A stretch of 64,000 bases of DNA from Triglochin maritima (taxonomy: Eukaryota > Streptophyta > Magnoliopsida > Alismatales > Juncaginaceae): the NCBI GenBank assembly GCA_963682175.1, contig OY821771.1, positions 14,507,001-14,571,000 of the forward strand, written 5' to 3'. Below, piece after piece: positions 11,963 through 22,758 of this stretch; within the stretch, counting starts at the first letter, position 1, and the number at the start of each line of letters is the position of its first letter. The notes below the pieces were generated by a model. It searched no databases, was not told where the DNA came from, and saw only the letters and a program-made list of their open reading frames with translations. The translations under genes were made by a program, and so were the position numbers.

Positions 11963-13982
11963 TCAAATGTCAATTATTATGAATTGAATGAGAAATCATT
12001 TTGTTCCTTGTTTATGTTATTCGTCTTTTAGAAGTGTTAAGGAAGAGGCTCTTGGTCCTTAACCGTAGAGCTCTGAAAGATATTGGTTTGCATAAAACAA
12101 AAGATATTCGCAATCATGGTAATTAACATGGGACATTAATTACCGAGTTAAGATTGTCGTGTTGGTCATAGATCATTGTAGCTCTACAAGTGAGTGACAA
12201 CACGAGTATGCAAAAGAGGAAAATATTACTTTTGTATACTGAATAGACCTAATAAGTAAAATATTATAGAAATGTGTTTCTGTGTCATTAATATTTTACT
12301 GTGTCTTTGGTCCTTTAATATGAGACTTATATCTAATCACTTAAGGAATACTTAATTAGATCAGTGTCTTGAACTATCGATCAGTGTAGTGTAAAGGCAT
12401 TGGTTGGTTAAGTACTACTTTTGTTGGAGAAGGTAGTTAGTCAAAAGACTATCATTGCCCCTCTTAATTGAGTGATGATATTAGTGGGCCCCTTGATAAA
12501 GCAAAGTTATAATGTGCATAATGTGATTTGAGTTAAGTCACATATTTATAACTAGCTTAAAGAGATCAAGAAATGAATACTAAGACAAAGATGACACAAT
12601 ACTACTTTGTGTGTATTCTTAATATCATGAGGCAAGGGACGGACACAAGTGGTGCACGCCATCACTAAATGGATCGGGTTTTGGTTCGAGTGGAATTAAG
12701 ACATCTAACTAATTGGGAGCTATAATGTGTAGCTAGATACCGCTTATAGCTTGTGATATTAAGCCTTTAATATCACTGCCAACTTAGTTTAGATCCTCCC
12801 ATAGGTCACACCACAAAACTGGGAAACAAGAAATGGGGATTTTGAGTTCATAAGATGTGTCGGGTTTCATGTTGAAAATATGACACATGGGGTGAATAAG
12901 CAAAATCAAAATTATGTTGTGATTAATAACATAATTAGAATCTAAATTAAATTCATATGTGATGTAAATATTATGGGGTGTAATGATTGATCATTACATA
13001 GGATAATATGTTACATAAGTTGTGGATTTACTACTAATCCCGAAATGTCAAATTTTGTAGGGGTTAAACCGAAATTTGACAAGTCTGCAAGACTGTGCAA
13101 ACGGTCGACCGGTTAATGGATAACGGTCGACCGAAGGTGCACGGTCGACCGGACGTGTCTCGACCGATAACAGGGAATTTTCGTCTGTTCGGAACGGTCG
13201 ACCGAATCTATCGGTCGGTCGACCGAACATTGCGATGAAATATTCTACGTTAAGAACGGTCGACCGAATCTTGCACGGTCGACCGAAATTGGGTTCGAGC
13301 GGTCGACCGGACCTTCGTAACGGTCGACCGGTCCAGACGGTTTTATGCAGAATTAATTTAAGAATTAATTAGATCATGCATGGAATTGGTCCATAATTGA
13401 TTTAATTCGTGGCTAATATTATTTATTATTAAATAATGGATGGTTAGATGGAATTTTGCATGAGATCATGGGCAAGGGGTTGCACAAGAATAGGTAATTT
13501 GGAGAGAACCTATAAATACAAGGTTATCTCATTACCTCCTTAATTAATTCATTATTTTTCTTATGCAAAATCTCTCTCCATAATTCTCCACGAAAATTCC
13601 TTAATTCTTAAGTTTAGTTTTAGTTCTTCAGAGGTCATCTTCTAAAGGGAACTAAAGAGGGGTTAGTAATTAGATTCTAAACCCAATCGGAGATTGAGAG
13701 ACTAGCTTCCCTCTCTCCGATCTTGTTTAGAGTTTGGTGAATACTCGGAGGCATCCGGCGCAGTGAGGAGCATCCCAACCGTCTACGAATCTTCGAGAAG
13801 TTTTAGAGAACTTCTAGGTATGAATTTCGGAGCTCCTTCATGTTTGTTTTAATAGAGTTTTTGAAACTAGTTTGTTAAAACAAACCGATGCATGCAATAA
13901 ATTCTAGAAAATTGAAAATTGATCCTTATTATACATGAAAATTCGAAAAATATATATGTATAATTAAACATGAAATCCTACA
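11963..13982 (+). mobile_element. Solo LTR (family A, copy 2) inside the Harbinger transposase
   Basis: The 3' end CATGAAATCCTACA matches the end of the LTR at 5940-8113, and the two are collinear over 2 kb. AAAAC lies on both sides (11958-11962 and 13983-13987). Removing the LTR and one AAAAC puts the flanking transposase codons back in the same frame, which supports the boundaries. The first ~40 bp of the LTR are mostly deleted compared with copy 1. The TATA box is TATAAATA at 13511-13518. No internal retrotransposon sequence is present. Confidence 0.9.
13100..13335. promoter_or_regulatory. Nine exact GGTCGACC palindromes upstream of the LTR TATA box
   Basis: In about 235 bp there are nine exact copies of GGTCGACC, most within CGGTCGACCG, spaced irregularly at 15-55 bp. 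They lie about 180-410 bp upstream of the TATA box. The clustering and near-perfect conservation suggest a repeated binding site, but no bound protein is known from the sequence. Confidence 0.55.
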
Positions 13983-14768
13983 AAAACGAGTGTCATATCC
14001 ACAAGTCAGCCGACGCCACTGCCTCTAGGATAAGAGTGACATTGCCACTACGCCCTTGATATTGGCCCCTCCAAGCAACCGGGCAATTTTTCCACACCCA
14101 GTGCATGCAATCGATACTTCCCATCATGCCTGGGAACCCACGCTGCTCACCAACGTGAAGTAGTCGTGCTAGGTCATTTGCATTAGGTCTTCGGAGGTAC
14201 TCACCACTGAAGTTGTTAATTACACCATCGCAGAATTTCTCAAGTGCGTTTCTTGCCGTGGATTCGCTTAGCCTCAAGTATTCGTCCACCTCATCAGCCG
14301 CAACACCGTACGCTAGCATACGAATCGCCGTGGTACATTTTTGCAGGCCAGAGATGCTCATCCTACTGGTGGCGTCTGGATTACGTTGGAAGAAGACATC
14401 AGACGCCTCAATGGCACTCACAATCGAAGAAATACATGCTTTCGCATCCTAAATCTTCTCCTGAAAATGTTGTCAGGATAAACAGGGTCGTTAGAAAAAT
14501 AATCCGCAATCAAACGGCTGTAACCAAGCTCCCTATCTCTATCTGGGTTCGAAGTTCGCATTCTACGCCTCTTAGGACGTTGGTCCACCACATGGGAGAC
14601 ATACTCCGTTAAGGAGTTCAACACTTGGTCGTAAACTTCGTCATTGGATGTTGAAGATGATGAAGACTTCCAACTGGAAGACTTATCGGGTGAAGACATT
14701 GTTCGTAGATGAATGAGAGAGAACCAACCAGGAGGAGTGCATTTATAGTTGTGAGAAGTAACCTACAG

Positions 14769-15128
14769 TACGCGCGTGACTCACAAAAGACGAGACAATT
14801 GGATCGAGGCTTGGACTTCTCAAGCATCGAGGACCTAGAGTACGCGCGTGACTCACTAAAGACGAGACGATTGGATCGAGGCTTGGACTTCTCAAACATC
14901 GAGGACCTACAATACGCGCGTGACTCACTAAAGACGAGACGATTGGATCGAGGCTTGAACTTCTCAAACATCGAGGATCTATAGTACGCGCGTAACTCAC
15001 TAAAGACGAGACGTTTGGATCGAGGCTTGAACTTCTCAAACATCGAGGACTTACAGTACGCGCGTGACTCACTAAAGACGAGACGATTTGATCGAGGCTT
15101 GGACTTCTCAAACATCGAGGACCTACAG
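14769..15128. repeat. Five tandem 72-bp units in the Harbinger 5' region
   Basis: The string TACGCGCGTGACTCAC or a one-base variant starts at 14769, 14841, 14913, 14985 and 15057, exactly 72 bp apart. The units differ at only a few sites. Because 72 is a multiple of three, several frames stay open on both strands and give a 24-residue repeat; these are by-products of the array. The array lies between the transposase ATG (14699) and the 15503 end. Confidence 0.9.
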
Positions 15129-15555
15129 TATTTCGTATTCTGTACTTGTATTGTATTTTGTTTCCGAAGTGTATATGTATTGTATTTGTATTTTGTATTT
15201 CTTAATTTATTTATGATTTTTTTAATTTTTTTTATATCTAAGTAAATCATAAAATTGTTAATTAATCATAAAATATTTTTTCAATTATTTTGTAATACCT
15301 AATTAATTAAATTCCATTTACCTAATTAATACATTATCCTAATTATAAAAATAATCTTTATTTTTAAAACAAAAACAAACAAAAAACTGGACGAATGGGG
15401 GGGCCCACGTGGCCCCCCGCCCTGGGCGCGCCCTCCCGTTAAGGGAGGGCTACCCTGGTGCCCTACCGGGCGCCCGGGCAAAGAGCACCCGTTAAGGGTG
15501 CTCTTAGGAATGTCTCTTGGATACACTATTGCCTTTCTTCCGCACAAACACAACA

Positions 15556-15572
15556 CACTACTACAAAAAAGG
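15556..15572. mobile_element. Possible CACTA terminus
   Basis: CACTACTACAAAAAAGG matches the usual start of plant CACTA elements and lies 50 bp beyond the Harbinger end. No partner terminus and no subterminal repeat array were seen, so this may be a truncated end or chance. Confidence 0.35.
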
Positions 15573-16789
15573 TTTTTTGCTGACCCCTCGTGTTTCAACA
15601 AAATCTCAATGTAGCCCACCGCAGGAGTGTCTTCTTGGCTGAAAATGGGTTGGATAGGAGTTTAGGTATTTTCGAACATGGATCAAATTAGCTTCGAAAA
15701 ACTCTAAACAAATCAAGATCGAGTTCAATTGCTTACAGCTAGAAGTGGTTTAAATTTCAATTTACATGATTGATATCTCCTTTATAAACAATAAATTTGG
15801 AAGTTTCAGTTGATTTTTCATGAATCAGCATGAACTTCCAGTCTTCCACACATAGTCCAATACAAGACAGCTTGTGAAACTGCATTGGAACAGTTAGGCA
15901 AATAACATTTTTGCAACTATTCATGAATGAATGGTACTTTGTCCATTAGGATTGGACAACAAAACAAACATTTTCTTCACTCTCAACAAATATTTTCTGA
16001 CTGAAACAAAGAAGTGGTACATCTTTTGTATTTCAATCTGCAATTAAAGGCTCAAATGTAACAGTGTTAATAATTTCACGAGGAGACGCGAAGGGGTTGG
16101 AGGCAAATTTGGGTTTGAGGAGAAGGAGTGGAGGGAGGTAGAGCCGATGGAGAAGGAGGGGTTTTGGATGGTCTGATTTGGGTAAATTGTGGGTTTTGGG
16201 GTAAGTTGAGATTTCGTTGAAACGTGAGGACTTAAGTGCAAATAAACCTAACACCATCAACAAATCCGTTAACGAATGTTAATGGATATTAAAGTGAAGT
16301 GTACCAAAGCAATTAATCAGGTTCATGAGTGTACTGGGCCAATAAAAAACTAAACGTGTGCAAAGAGGTCCAATAAGTCAATTTTGGAAGTGCACCCAAG
16401 CAAAAACCCCTTAAATGTTGTGTATTGGAAAAGTTGACATGACATAAAAAACGAAAATATATTAAAACGTCATTGACTGAGGTCTATTCATTTGAAGGTT
16501 ATTGACTTTTTCTGGCCTCAAAAAGAACATCAAATGTCATATTTGCCCTTCCTATTTTTTCACTAATTACGAATCATATCATTCTTCTTCCCAACATCCT
16601 AATTCTACCTTAAATCCAAATTTATCACCTAAATCCTAGAACCTTACTCCAACCATCTAATACACCGAAGTATTAATATCGATTTCCATCATGTAAGCTT
16701 TATTTTGGTCTATTTCTTCGGTTTTATCTCTTGATTTTTGGATCATTTCGTGATTTATTTTGGGTTAGCTTCTATTGGGTATGAATCAT
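15573..16789. other. Unassigned, AT-rich DNA
   Basis: No gene is supported. Open frames at 16033-16263 (minus) are short and of low complexity. The strings GGTTTTTTGCTGACCC near 15573 and, inverted, AAGGGGTTTTTGCTTGGGTG near 16412 are vaguely similar and could be worn ends of one element, but no target duplication was found. Confidence 0.3.
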
Positions 16790-17215
16790 CACCGATTTGG
16801 TCCAAACAAGCTGGCTCGTTGCCACAAACAAGTTGGTTCATTGTTCCAAACGAGTTGGCTCGTGCTAATTTTGTCCAAGCATTCTGGCGATGTCGACCAA
16901 AGACCAAACAAGCTGGCTCGTTTGGTCCAAACAAACTGGCAAGCTGGCTCGTTTGGTCCAAAGTCCAAACAAGATGGGTCGTTGTTCCAAACAAGTTGGT
17001 TCGGGATGCCAGTGTCTCGCTTGGGACGCAAACTTGTCCCTTTGGTGCAAACAAGCTGGCCGTTTGGTTCAAAGTCGTTGTCCCAAAGAAGTTGGTTCGG
17101 GATGCAAGTGTGTCTGGCTCGGGATGCCAATGTCCCGCTGAGGACGAGTTTGCCTGCTTAGGACATAAGTATCCTGCTCGGAACACAAGTATGTTCCGCT
17201 TGGGTTGAAACTGCC
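16790..17215. repeat. Tandem array of ~22-bp unit, locus 1
   Basis: A unit with core CCAAACAAGCTGGCTCGTTT is repeated about ten times with substitutions, mixed with strings such as GGGACGCAAACTTGTCCC. Many overlapping open frames on both strands (for example 16738-17208) come from the repeat. The same unit forms larger arrays at 39.8-41.5 kb and 45.1-45.3 kb. Confidence 0.75.
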
Positions 17216-17448
17216 TAGGTCATTGCAACTTAATTAACAATCTTGCTCGTTTTCAAAAAAAAGCTTTCTTGGGTCCTCGAAAAAATTAATAATTTCTTCT
17301 TTTATCTTTAAAAATGTTGTTATAATAACTAATTATTCTTGTATGATTTTAATGCAGGCCTTCAACTGAGTTTTTGATTATGTTTAGGTATAAGAATCAA
17401 CTCAAACTCCACACATTAAAGAGGAATACCACACATGTTGTGTAACAT
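17216..17448. other. No feature seen
   Basis: Short spacer between the 22-bp array and the Athila 5' LTR. Confidence 0.3.
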
Positions 17449-19050
17449 TTATTGACATCATACTATGCTTATATTTGTGTCTTACATCCTCTATTTTGAA
17501 CCTAAATAATGCTACATAACAAGTTTTATGTTTAAGTTTCAAGAATAAACATGTTTGACAAGAAGAGACACAAAAAGGACCTGAACGCTAGAAACAAGGA
17601 TTAAATTGTGAGACTTATGGACTGATATGCAAGAGGGAAGGACCGCGATGTAAACCAAAAGGACTAATAAGCAAATTAAGAAACTTCACACCATCATGAG
17701 GAGTATTTTGGCAATTAGATCTGGGTCTAAATACCAACAACCAAATTGGGTTCACCAGACATAAAGAAATCAAGCTAGAAACGGGTCACCCAAAACCAGA
17801 CTTGATCAGGACAATACAAACCGCCAATTGGCGGTCCAAGATCGATAATTGGAGGTTGGTTTGGATCCAAATCCGATTAGCCTCAGTCAGGTGTGTATTA
17901 GTATGTATTTAGTCCATATATGGTATGCGTTTAGTCCCATACCACGGGATTGTCCTCTATTACCTTTTTTTATGGCTATAAATAGAACTCTTCCTCCTCA
18001 TTTGTAACATATCTCCTCTCTTGGTGGTATTTTCTCTACTTGGAGTGAAGTCTTGGAGCAAAAGTCTAGTGGAGAGATGCTACTTGTAGTGTGAGTGAGC
18101 AATAAAGAATGTTTTGTTAGTTCATGTTGTTTCTTTAAATTCTTGCATGCTTAGTTAATTTCATTTGTTTTAATCTTCGTAGAATTAATTAGCATGTTTT
18201 ATTTCCTTAATATGAATGTTATCTTAATAATGTGTGAGTAGTTTCATCTCCTTTGGGGGGTGGACATGATGTACATATATGTTATGAATTTTGGATGTTT
18301 GATGAATTTTTTATTGTGTAGACTTGCAGTTTGTATGTTCATCGGGGGTGTTTTAATCATCTACATGTTAGGGAATTTTTGATAGGTTTTGTCATAAGAT
18401 TTAAACATTTTCCATGCTTATTTTCCTCATGTTTATTGACTGAAATTTCATGTTGAATATGTTACATGTTAGTTATGTGTTTGTATTTGTGTTTGCTTGG
18501 TTGATTGAGGACACTTTATTTTGATGGGTTTTGTCATAAGATTTAGATACCTAACATGCTTAGTTTTGTTCTTCACATGAGTTCATTGTTTTTTATGAGT
18601 CTTGTCATATCCTTAGACACTTCTCATGTTGAGCCTAGTCTCATGATAGTGATGTAGTAATTGCTGATACGTTGTGTGAATGGATTGATTGGTTTTGTTA
18701 CATCTTTAGACACTTCCTATGCATGAAGACACACATATGACACACACATAAATACTTACATGCATCATTCATCACTTATTTCACTTCACCCCTTAGGGGT
18801 TTCTTTTCCTGAATTCAAATATTTTTATTAGGTCTTTAGTTAGTTTTAGTCAATCTTTAGTTTCTTTCTTTACATTTGTTAACTACTAGTTTAGTGTAGT
18901 CTAGTTTAGTGTAATCAACTTCGTCTCCCTCTTTTCCCAATTGCCTTCGAACGAACCTGAGTCGACACACCTCCCTGTGGATCGACCTGTACTTGCCCCC
19001 ATTTTCACCGACGGTCGTGCACTTGTAGTTAAACTTAAATATTCACATGA
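17449..19050 (+). repeat. 5' LTR of the old plus-strand Athila element
   Basis: The LTR starts TTATTGACATC (family start TGATTGACATC, second base changed) and runs about 1.6 kb to the primer binding site at 19057. The body is collinear with the minus-strand LTRs at 22759-24331 and 28579-30155. A TATA box, TATAAATA, is at 17977-17984. The CACAAATAC-type strings and GACCGACGGTCGTGCACTTG-like terminal block match the family. It diverges from the 3' LTR pieces, so the element is old. Confidence 0.8.
17819..17857. promoter_or_regulatory. Paired 18-bp palindromes, 21-bp spacing, upstream of TATA
   Basis: Box 1 (17819-17836) reads AACCGCCAATTGGCGGTC. Box 2 begins 21 bp later at 17840 and is decayed (GATCGATAATTGGAGGTT). 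The pair lies about 120 bp upstream of the TATA box. The same pair at the same spacing occurs in three other LTRs and in an element leader. Twenty-one bp is two helical turns, so both boxes face the same side of the DNA. A binding site for a dimeric protein is inferred. Confidence 0.6.
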
Positions 19051-19056
19051 AGTTTT

Positions 19057-19073
19057 TAGCACCATTGCCGGGG
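19057..19073 (+). other. Primer binding site of the old Athila element
   Basis: TAGCACCATTGCCGGGG is a decayed form of TGGCGCCGTTGCCGGGG, the tRNA-Asp-type primer site common in Athila/Tat elements. The intact form is on the minus strand at 28558-28574 in the young element. Confidence 0.75.
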
Positions 19074-20190
19074 AGGTGCTAAGTCCAGACTCTGATTTTG
19101 ACGATTCGAGTGGGTTTACTTTTTTGTTTTTAGTTGTTGTTTGTTTCAGGAGATTTAAACATCAAGAGAAGATACCAAGAGAAATTTAGAGGACAAAACA
19201 TACACTTCTTGAACTGTCAATAAGCGGTGGTGGACTGCAAACTTGCGGCCTGGGGAGCTCAGTTTTTTCTCTACTTTCTTCTGGTTGTTTCTACATTCAA
19301 TATAGTGATCTAGGGCTCAATTTGGCATGTTTTGACTTGTAGTTTGCCCCCAGATTCATAATCAATTCCCTTTAATCAACTTGGCCACTAAAATCCAAAG
19401 CAAAAGATTAGGCATTCTTGCTTGTTTAGGTCATGCATCATATACCAGACTTAGGCACGTCGTTTGTCTTTTGTTTTAGCTTTACTTTCAGTTGTTGAGC
19501 GCTGGCGTGAGGTACGCATTTCCTACTCTCGTTCATGCATTTTGTATGACCATGCATTAGTTAGTAGGAATTGTATTGAAACAAGTGTGAGTTGAGCATT
19601 TGTTTGGAGAGTTGATTTCTAGATTAAGACTCCAAAACACTACTAAGGAGAGGTTGTCTCATACAAGATAAGGTGGAGGATTTCATCACCCTTTCCTTAG
19701 CCCAAAAAATCACACCAATCAAAGCCTTAATTATAAAAGCAAGTAGACATTGGCCCTACGGATTTCGGAAGCACTAGGAGAGTGATCCAGTTGAGACCGT
19801 CATGACCTGATCGGTGTCGCCTGCCTTGTCGATAGTAGGAGGTACTAGATCTACGGATCTGGTATCACTTGCTAGGCATTGTGGTCTTCGTTGTAGGAAG
19901 GTGAGGTGTGTCAAGACTAGTGATCTCAAAGTTAGGGGTCGTCTAGCCTAATGACTTATAGCCATAAGTTGTTCGAGCCTTGTGCTTCTACCTTCTCCCA
20001 CTACCCATGATATCTCTAGGAATTCTTCCCTTCTCATCTGAGTCTTCTCCTCCTTTATATTCTTCGAGTAGTCTCCTCCTCTAATTACACCTTCTGTTGT
20101 GTGTGGTTTTAGAGTTGAGTCGAGCGTTTTCTGCGACGTTGAGCTCGTTCTGATGAGAGCGCTCGACTTGAGAGAGTGCATTTTTCTAAA
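19074..20190 (+). other. Athila untranslated leader
   Basis: About 1.1 kb of non-coding leader between the primer site and the gag ATG, collinear in reverse with 27441-28557 of the young element (for example the GTTGAGCGCTGGCGTGAGGT block near 19495, reversed near 28130). A decayed form of the paired palindrome is visible at about 19218-19255. Confidence 0.65.
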
Positions 20191-22090
20191 ATGGATGATC
20201 TAGGTGATCGCCCATCTCCACCTCGAGCTCCTTTGGAACGTGAGGCCGAGTCATCTCGTGGAGATAGGGGAGATCGGGTTCCATACATGGAGTACCTCGG
20301 TCCACTCCCACCCCACGTAGACCTCCTCCTCCGAATCAGGAGAAAGAGAGATTCGGTCAGGATCGAGTTCTTGGTGCATCATCACATTTAGCTCGACAGG
20401 ATGGACCGATGACTCTGTGGGAGCGGACTCATGCTGTTCGGGCCGCTCAACCTTCCTGCATAGTTCTTCCACCAGCTCGCGGGAACAACTATGAAGTGAA
20501 ACCTCAATATGTGAGCATACGTCCTACCCTCACTGCCAATAAGGAGGATCCATATATTTTTATACGTGAATTCGAGGAGGTATGCTCCTTGTTCAAGCTT
20601 CAACATCTTGACAAGGATTTAGTCCGGTTGAGGATGATTTCTTTCGCGTTGAAGGATAACGTGAAGAAATGGATGTACAGCCTTCTGGCGAGCTCGATTT
20701 GGTATTTGGATGACTTCGTGACCATTTTTCTGAAGAGATTCTTCCCTCAAAGGAAGATTCAACAGATACGGCACCAGATACATCATATGTACCACACTGA
20801 GACCGAATCCTTTCATGCTTTCTTTGAGAGGTTTAAAGACTTTCTCCAGTAGTGCGATCATCATGGACTTGAGTTATGGCAGTTGTGCCAGATTGTTTAT
20901 GAGAGCCTCACCTACAACACCCGCACATTGTTGGAGTCGATGTGTCAGGATGATTCCAAATGAAACACATCGTGAGACACTTTTGAATTAATGGCTGAAC
21001 GTACCTTTGAGTGGGACACCATGAGAGAGCCACCAGCCGCTAGGTCGTTTGGTTGAGCTGGATCATATCAAGTTGGCACAACTATCACGTCTAAGGCGAA
21101 AATGGTTGCTCTCATGCGTAAGATTGAGAGTTTATAGTTGTATCGAGTTCTTGTAGCTCAGGTTGCTACTCCTGTGTGTAGTAGGTGTGGACTTACATGA
21201 CATAATGACTTCGAATGTGCTTATGCTCCAAATGATATTGAGCATGCAAATGCGAAGTATCAACAGAGGCCATGTAACGACCCGTATAGTCACTCCTACA
21301 ATTTGGGATGGAGAAACCACCCTAACTTCTCTTGGGGGTCATGGTCAGAGCTCGCACGCTGAACCTCCACTGTATCACCCTCCACGCCATTCGGCAACCT
21401 ACCAACCCTCATATCAATGGTCTCAACACCATACTTACCAACCTCCTCAGGCCTCATCGTCGGGTTATTCTAACCAAACTCCACTACCCCCAACAAGTTG
21501 ACCCAAAGGACCCCTCTACTGATCAAACCATTCAAGCGTTCATGCAGAGCATGCAAAGTTCTTTCAAAGCTTTGGAAGTGCAAGTTAGCCAGTTTTCTCA
21601 TCAGTTCCATGAACGTGAGAAGGGTCAGTTGCCAAGTCAACATGTGGTAAATCCTAAGGGCCAACCTGCTCAGGGTAGGCAGAATGTGGACAGTGTTGAA
21701 GATGATCATTCCCAACATGCAAATGTTGTCCATACCTTGAGATCGGGAAGGGTTGTTAACAACAATGTGGAAATGCTTGCATCCAACCCTATTGGTGACT
21801 CTTTCGAGGAGGGTCATGATTCTTTTAAGGAACTCACTTCTGAGACTCCTCCTCATGATAGTTATGTCCCCAAGGCATCATTCTCTCATTAGTTGACTAA
21901 CAAACGTGATGAGCATTGGGACAAAATAGTTGAGGGACTTAGGCAAGTCAAGGTGAACATTCCGTCGTTGGACATTGTTCAACAAATGCCACTGTATGCC
22001 AAGTTCCTTAATGACCTTTGTACCCTTAAGAGGGGAACAAATGTTCCCAAAAAGGCATTCCTGGCGGCCAATGTGAGTTCGATATTGGCA
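20191..22090 (+). pseudogene. gag: Athila gag, decayed
   Basis: The ATG at 20191 opens MDDLGDRPSPPR. After a stop and frame change, the capsid-type domain follows at 20409-20852, with EDPYIFIREFEEVC, SFALKDNVKKWMYSL and FPQRKIQQIRHQIHHM. A CCHC zinc knuckle is at about 21177-21218 (CSRCGLT, stop, HNDFEC): the expected Gly before His is a TGA. A spacer region then runs to about 22090 and contains LRSGRVV. At least five stops or shifts interrupt it. Gag would form the particle that packages element RNA. It is dead here but identifies the Athila lineage. Confidence 0.85.
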
Positions 22091-22758
22091 TAAACCATGC
22101 AAGTTAAATACAAGGAGCCCGGTTGTCCAATTGTTTCTTGCAAGATCGGTAATGTGACAATTCCTTAAGCTCTATTGGATTTGGGAGCATCTGTGAACCT
22201 CCTACCCTACTATGTCTATGTCAACCTTGGAAGAGGCGATCTTAAGCCAAAGAGGATCACCCTCCAGTTGACTGACAGATACGTCAATATTCCACGAGGA
22301 AGTGTGGAGGATGTCCTTATTAAAGTGAGTGAGTTTGTATTCCCAATTGATTTCATCATCTTGGATACTGAACCTGTGTCCAACCCATAAGGACAAATTC
22401 CAGTGATCCTTGGGAGTCCAATTCTGGTGACATTTAATGCTTTGATCAATGACTTGATGAGGTTATCTTTGGAAACCTCATGCTGGATTTCAACACCTTT
22501 AATCTTGGTAAGCAACTTGGGCTCTTCAACGATGTTGTCGGAGCCAATTTCATTCAAGATATGGATAAGCTTGAGTCATTGGGCATGTTCGACTCGCATC
22601 GACATATTATTGAGGTGCCTAATGACCAGGTTGTGATTGGAGATGATTTTGAGGAATCCACCTGTGAACTTATGGATGAAGAGGCACATCTGGGTGCATG
22701 CTCCTCTTACCCCGTGGCCCTTGAGCCACTTGGAATTAACTCTGAATCCAACAAGGAC
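22091..22758 (+). pseudogene. Athila protease and following linker, cut by nested element
   Basis: A retroviral-type aspartic protease is recognisable at 22170-22390: LDLGASVNLLPYYVYVNLG holds the catalytic Asp in a D-L-G-A-S motif, followed by RGSVEDVLIKV and FIILDTEPV. Frame changes occur near 22165 and 22390. The linker to RT ends at 22758 with SSYPVALEP...ESNKD, where the young element has inserted. The reading resumes at 30156 as KDPPMVELKPL. Confidence 0.85.

Larger units (their letters stand above)
11362..14699 (-). pseudogene. PIF/Harbinger transposase, split by solo LTR
   Basis: The ATG is at 14699 (minus). The N-terminal part (14699-14418) has the family motif ADYFSNDPVYPDNIFRRRFR. 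A one-base frameshift near 14420 leads to 14421-13993, with VFFQRNPDATSRMS and the first catalytic Asp in GSIDCMHWVWKNCP. The reading stops at 13993 (ATA TGA), where the family normally has Trp. A 2.0-kb solo LTR follows, and the frame resumes at about 11962 with FFGTPGSCNDLNVLQRSP. The second catalytic Asp is in YYLTDGIYPKWAAF and the catalytic Glu in RKDVERAFGVLQARFA. All three DDE residues survive, but the frameshift, stop and insertion make it inactive. Confidence 0.92.
10961..15503 (-). mobile_element. PIF/Harbinger DNA transposon, interrupted
   Basis: The inverted ends are GAGCATCATTAACGG at 10961 and, in reverse complement, GAGCACCCTTAACGG ending at 15503. TTA lies on each side (10958-10960 and 15504-15506), the target duplication typical of this superfamily. 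The element is about 2.5 kb without its insertion. It contains a transposase pseudogene on the minus strand, a 5 x 72-bp tandem array upstream of the transposase start, and a solo LTR within the transposase. The Myb-like second protein of autonomous Harbinger elements was not found. The host DNA is an L1-type LINE. Confidence 0.9.

Noticed and set aside
13100..13335. CRISPR-like array of short repeats
   Set aside because: This is plant nuclear DNA; repeat spacing is irregular and the motif is an 8-bp palindrome within an LTR.
14618..15250. A 210-codon minus-strand open frame and overlapping frames with a 24-residue repeat
   Set aside because: They exist because the 72-bp tandem unit is a multiple of three. 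The frame differs from the transposase frame and has no homology.
15573..16413. A MULE-like element with GGTTTTTTGC and GGGGTTTTTGC inverted ends
   Set aside because: The ends match over only about 10-15 bases and no 9-bp duplication was found.
16738..17208. Long overlapping open frames on both strands
   Set aside because: Produced by the low-stop ~22-bp array; no start context, domain or consistent reading frame.
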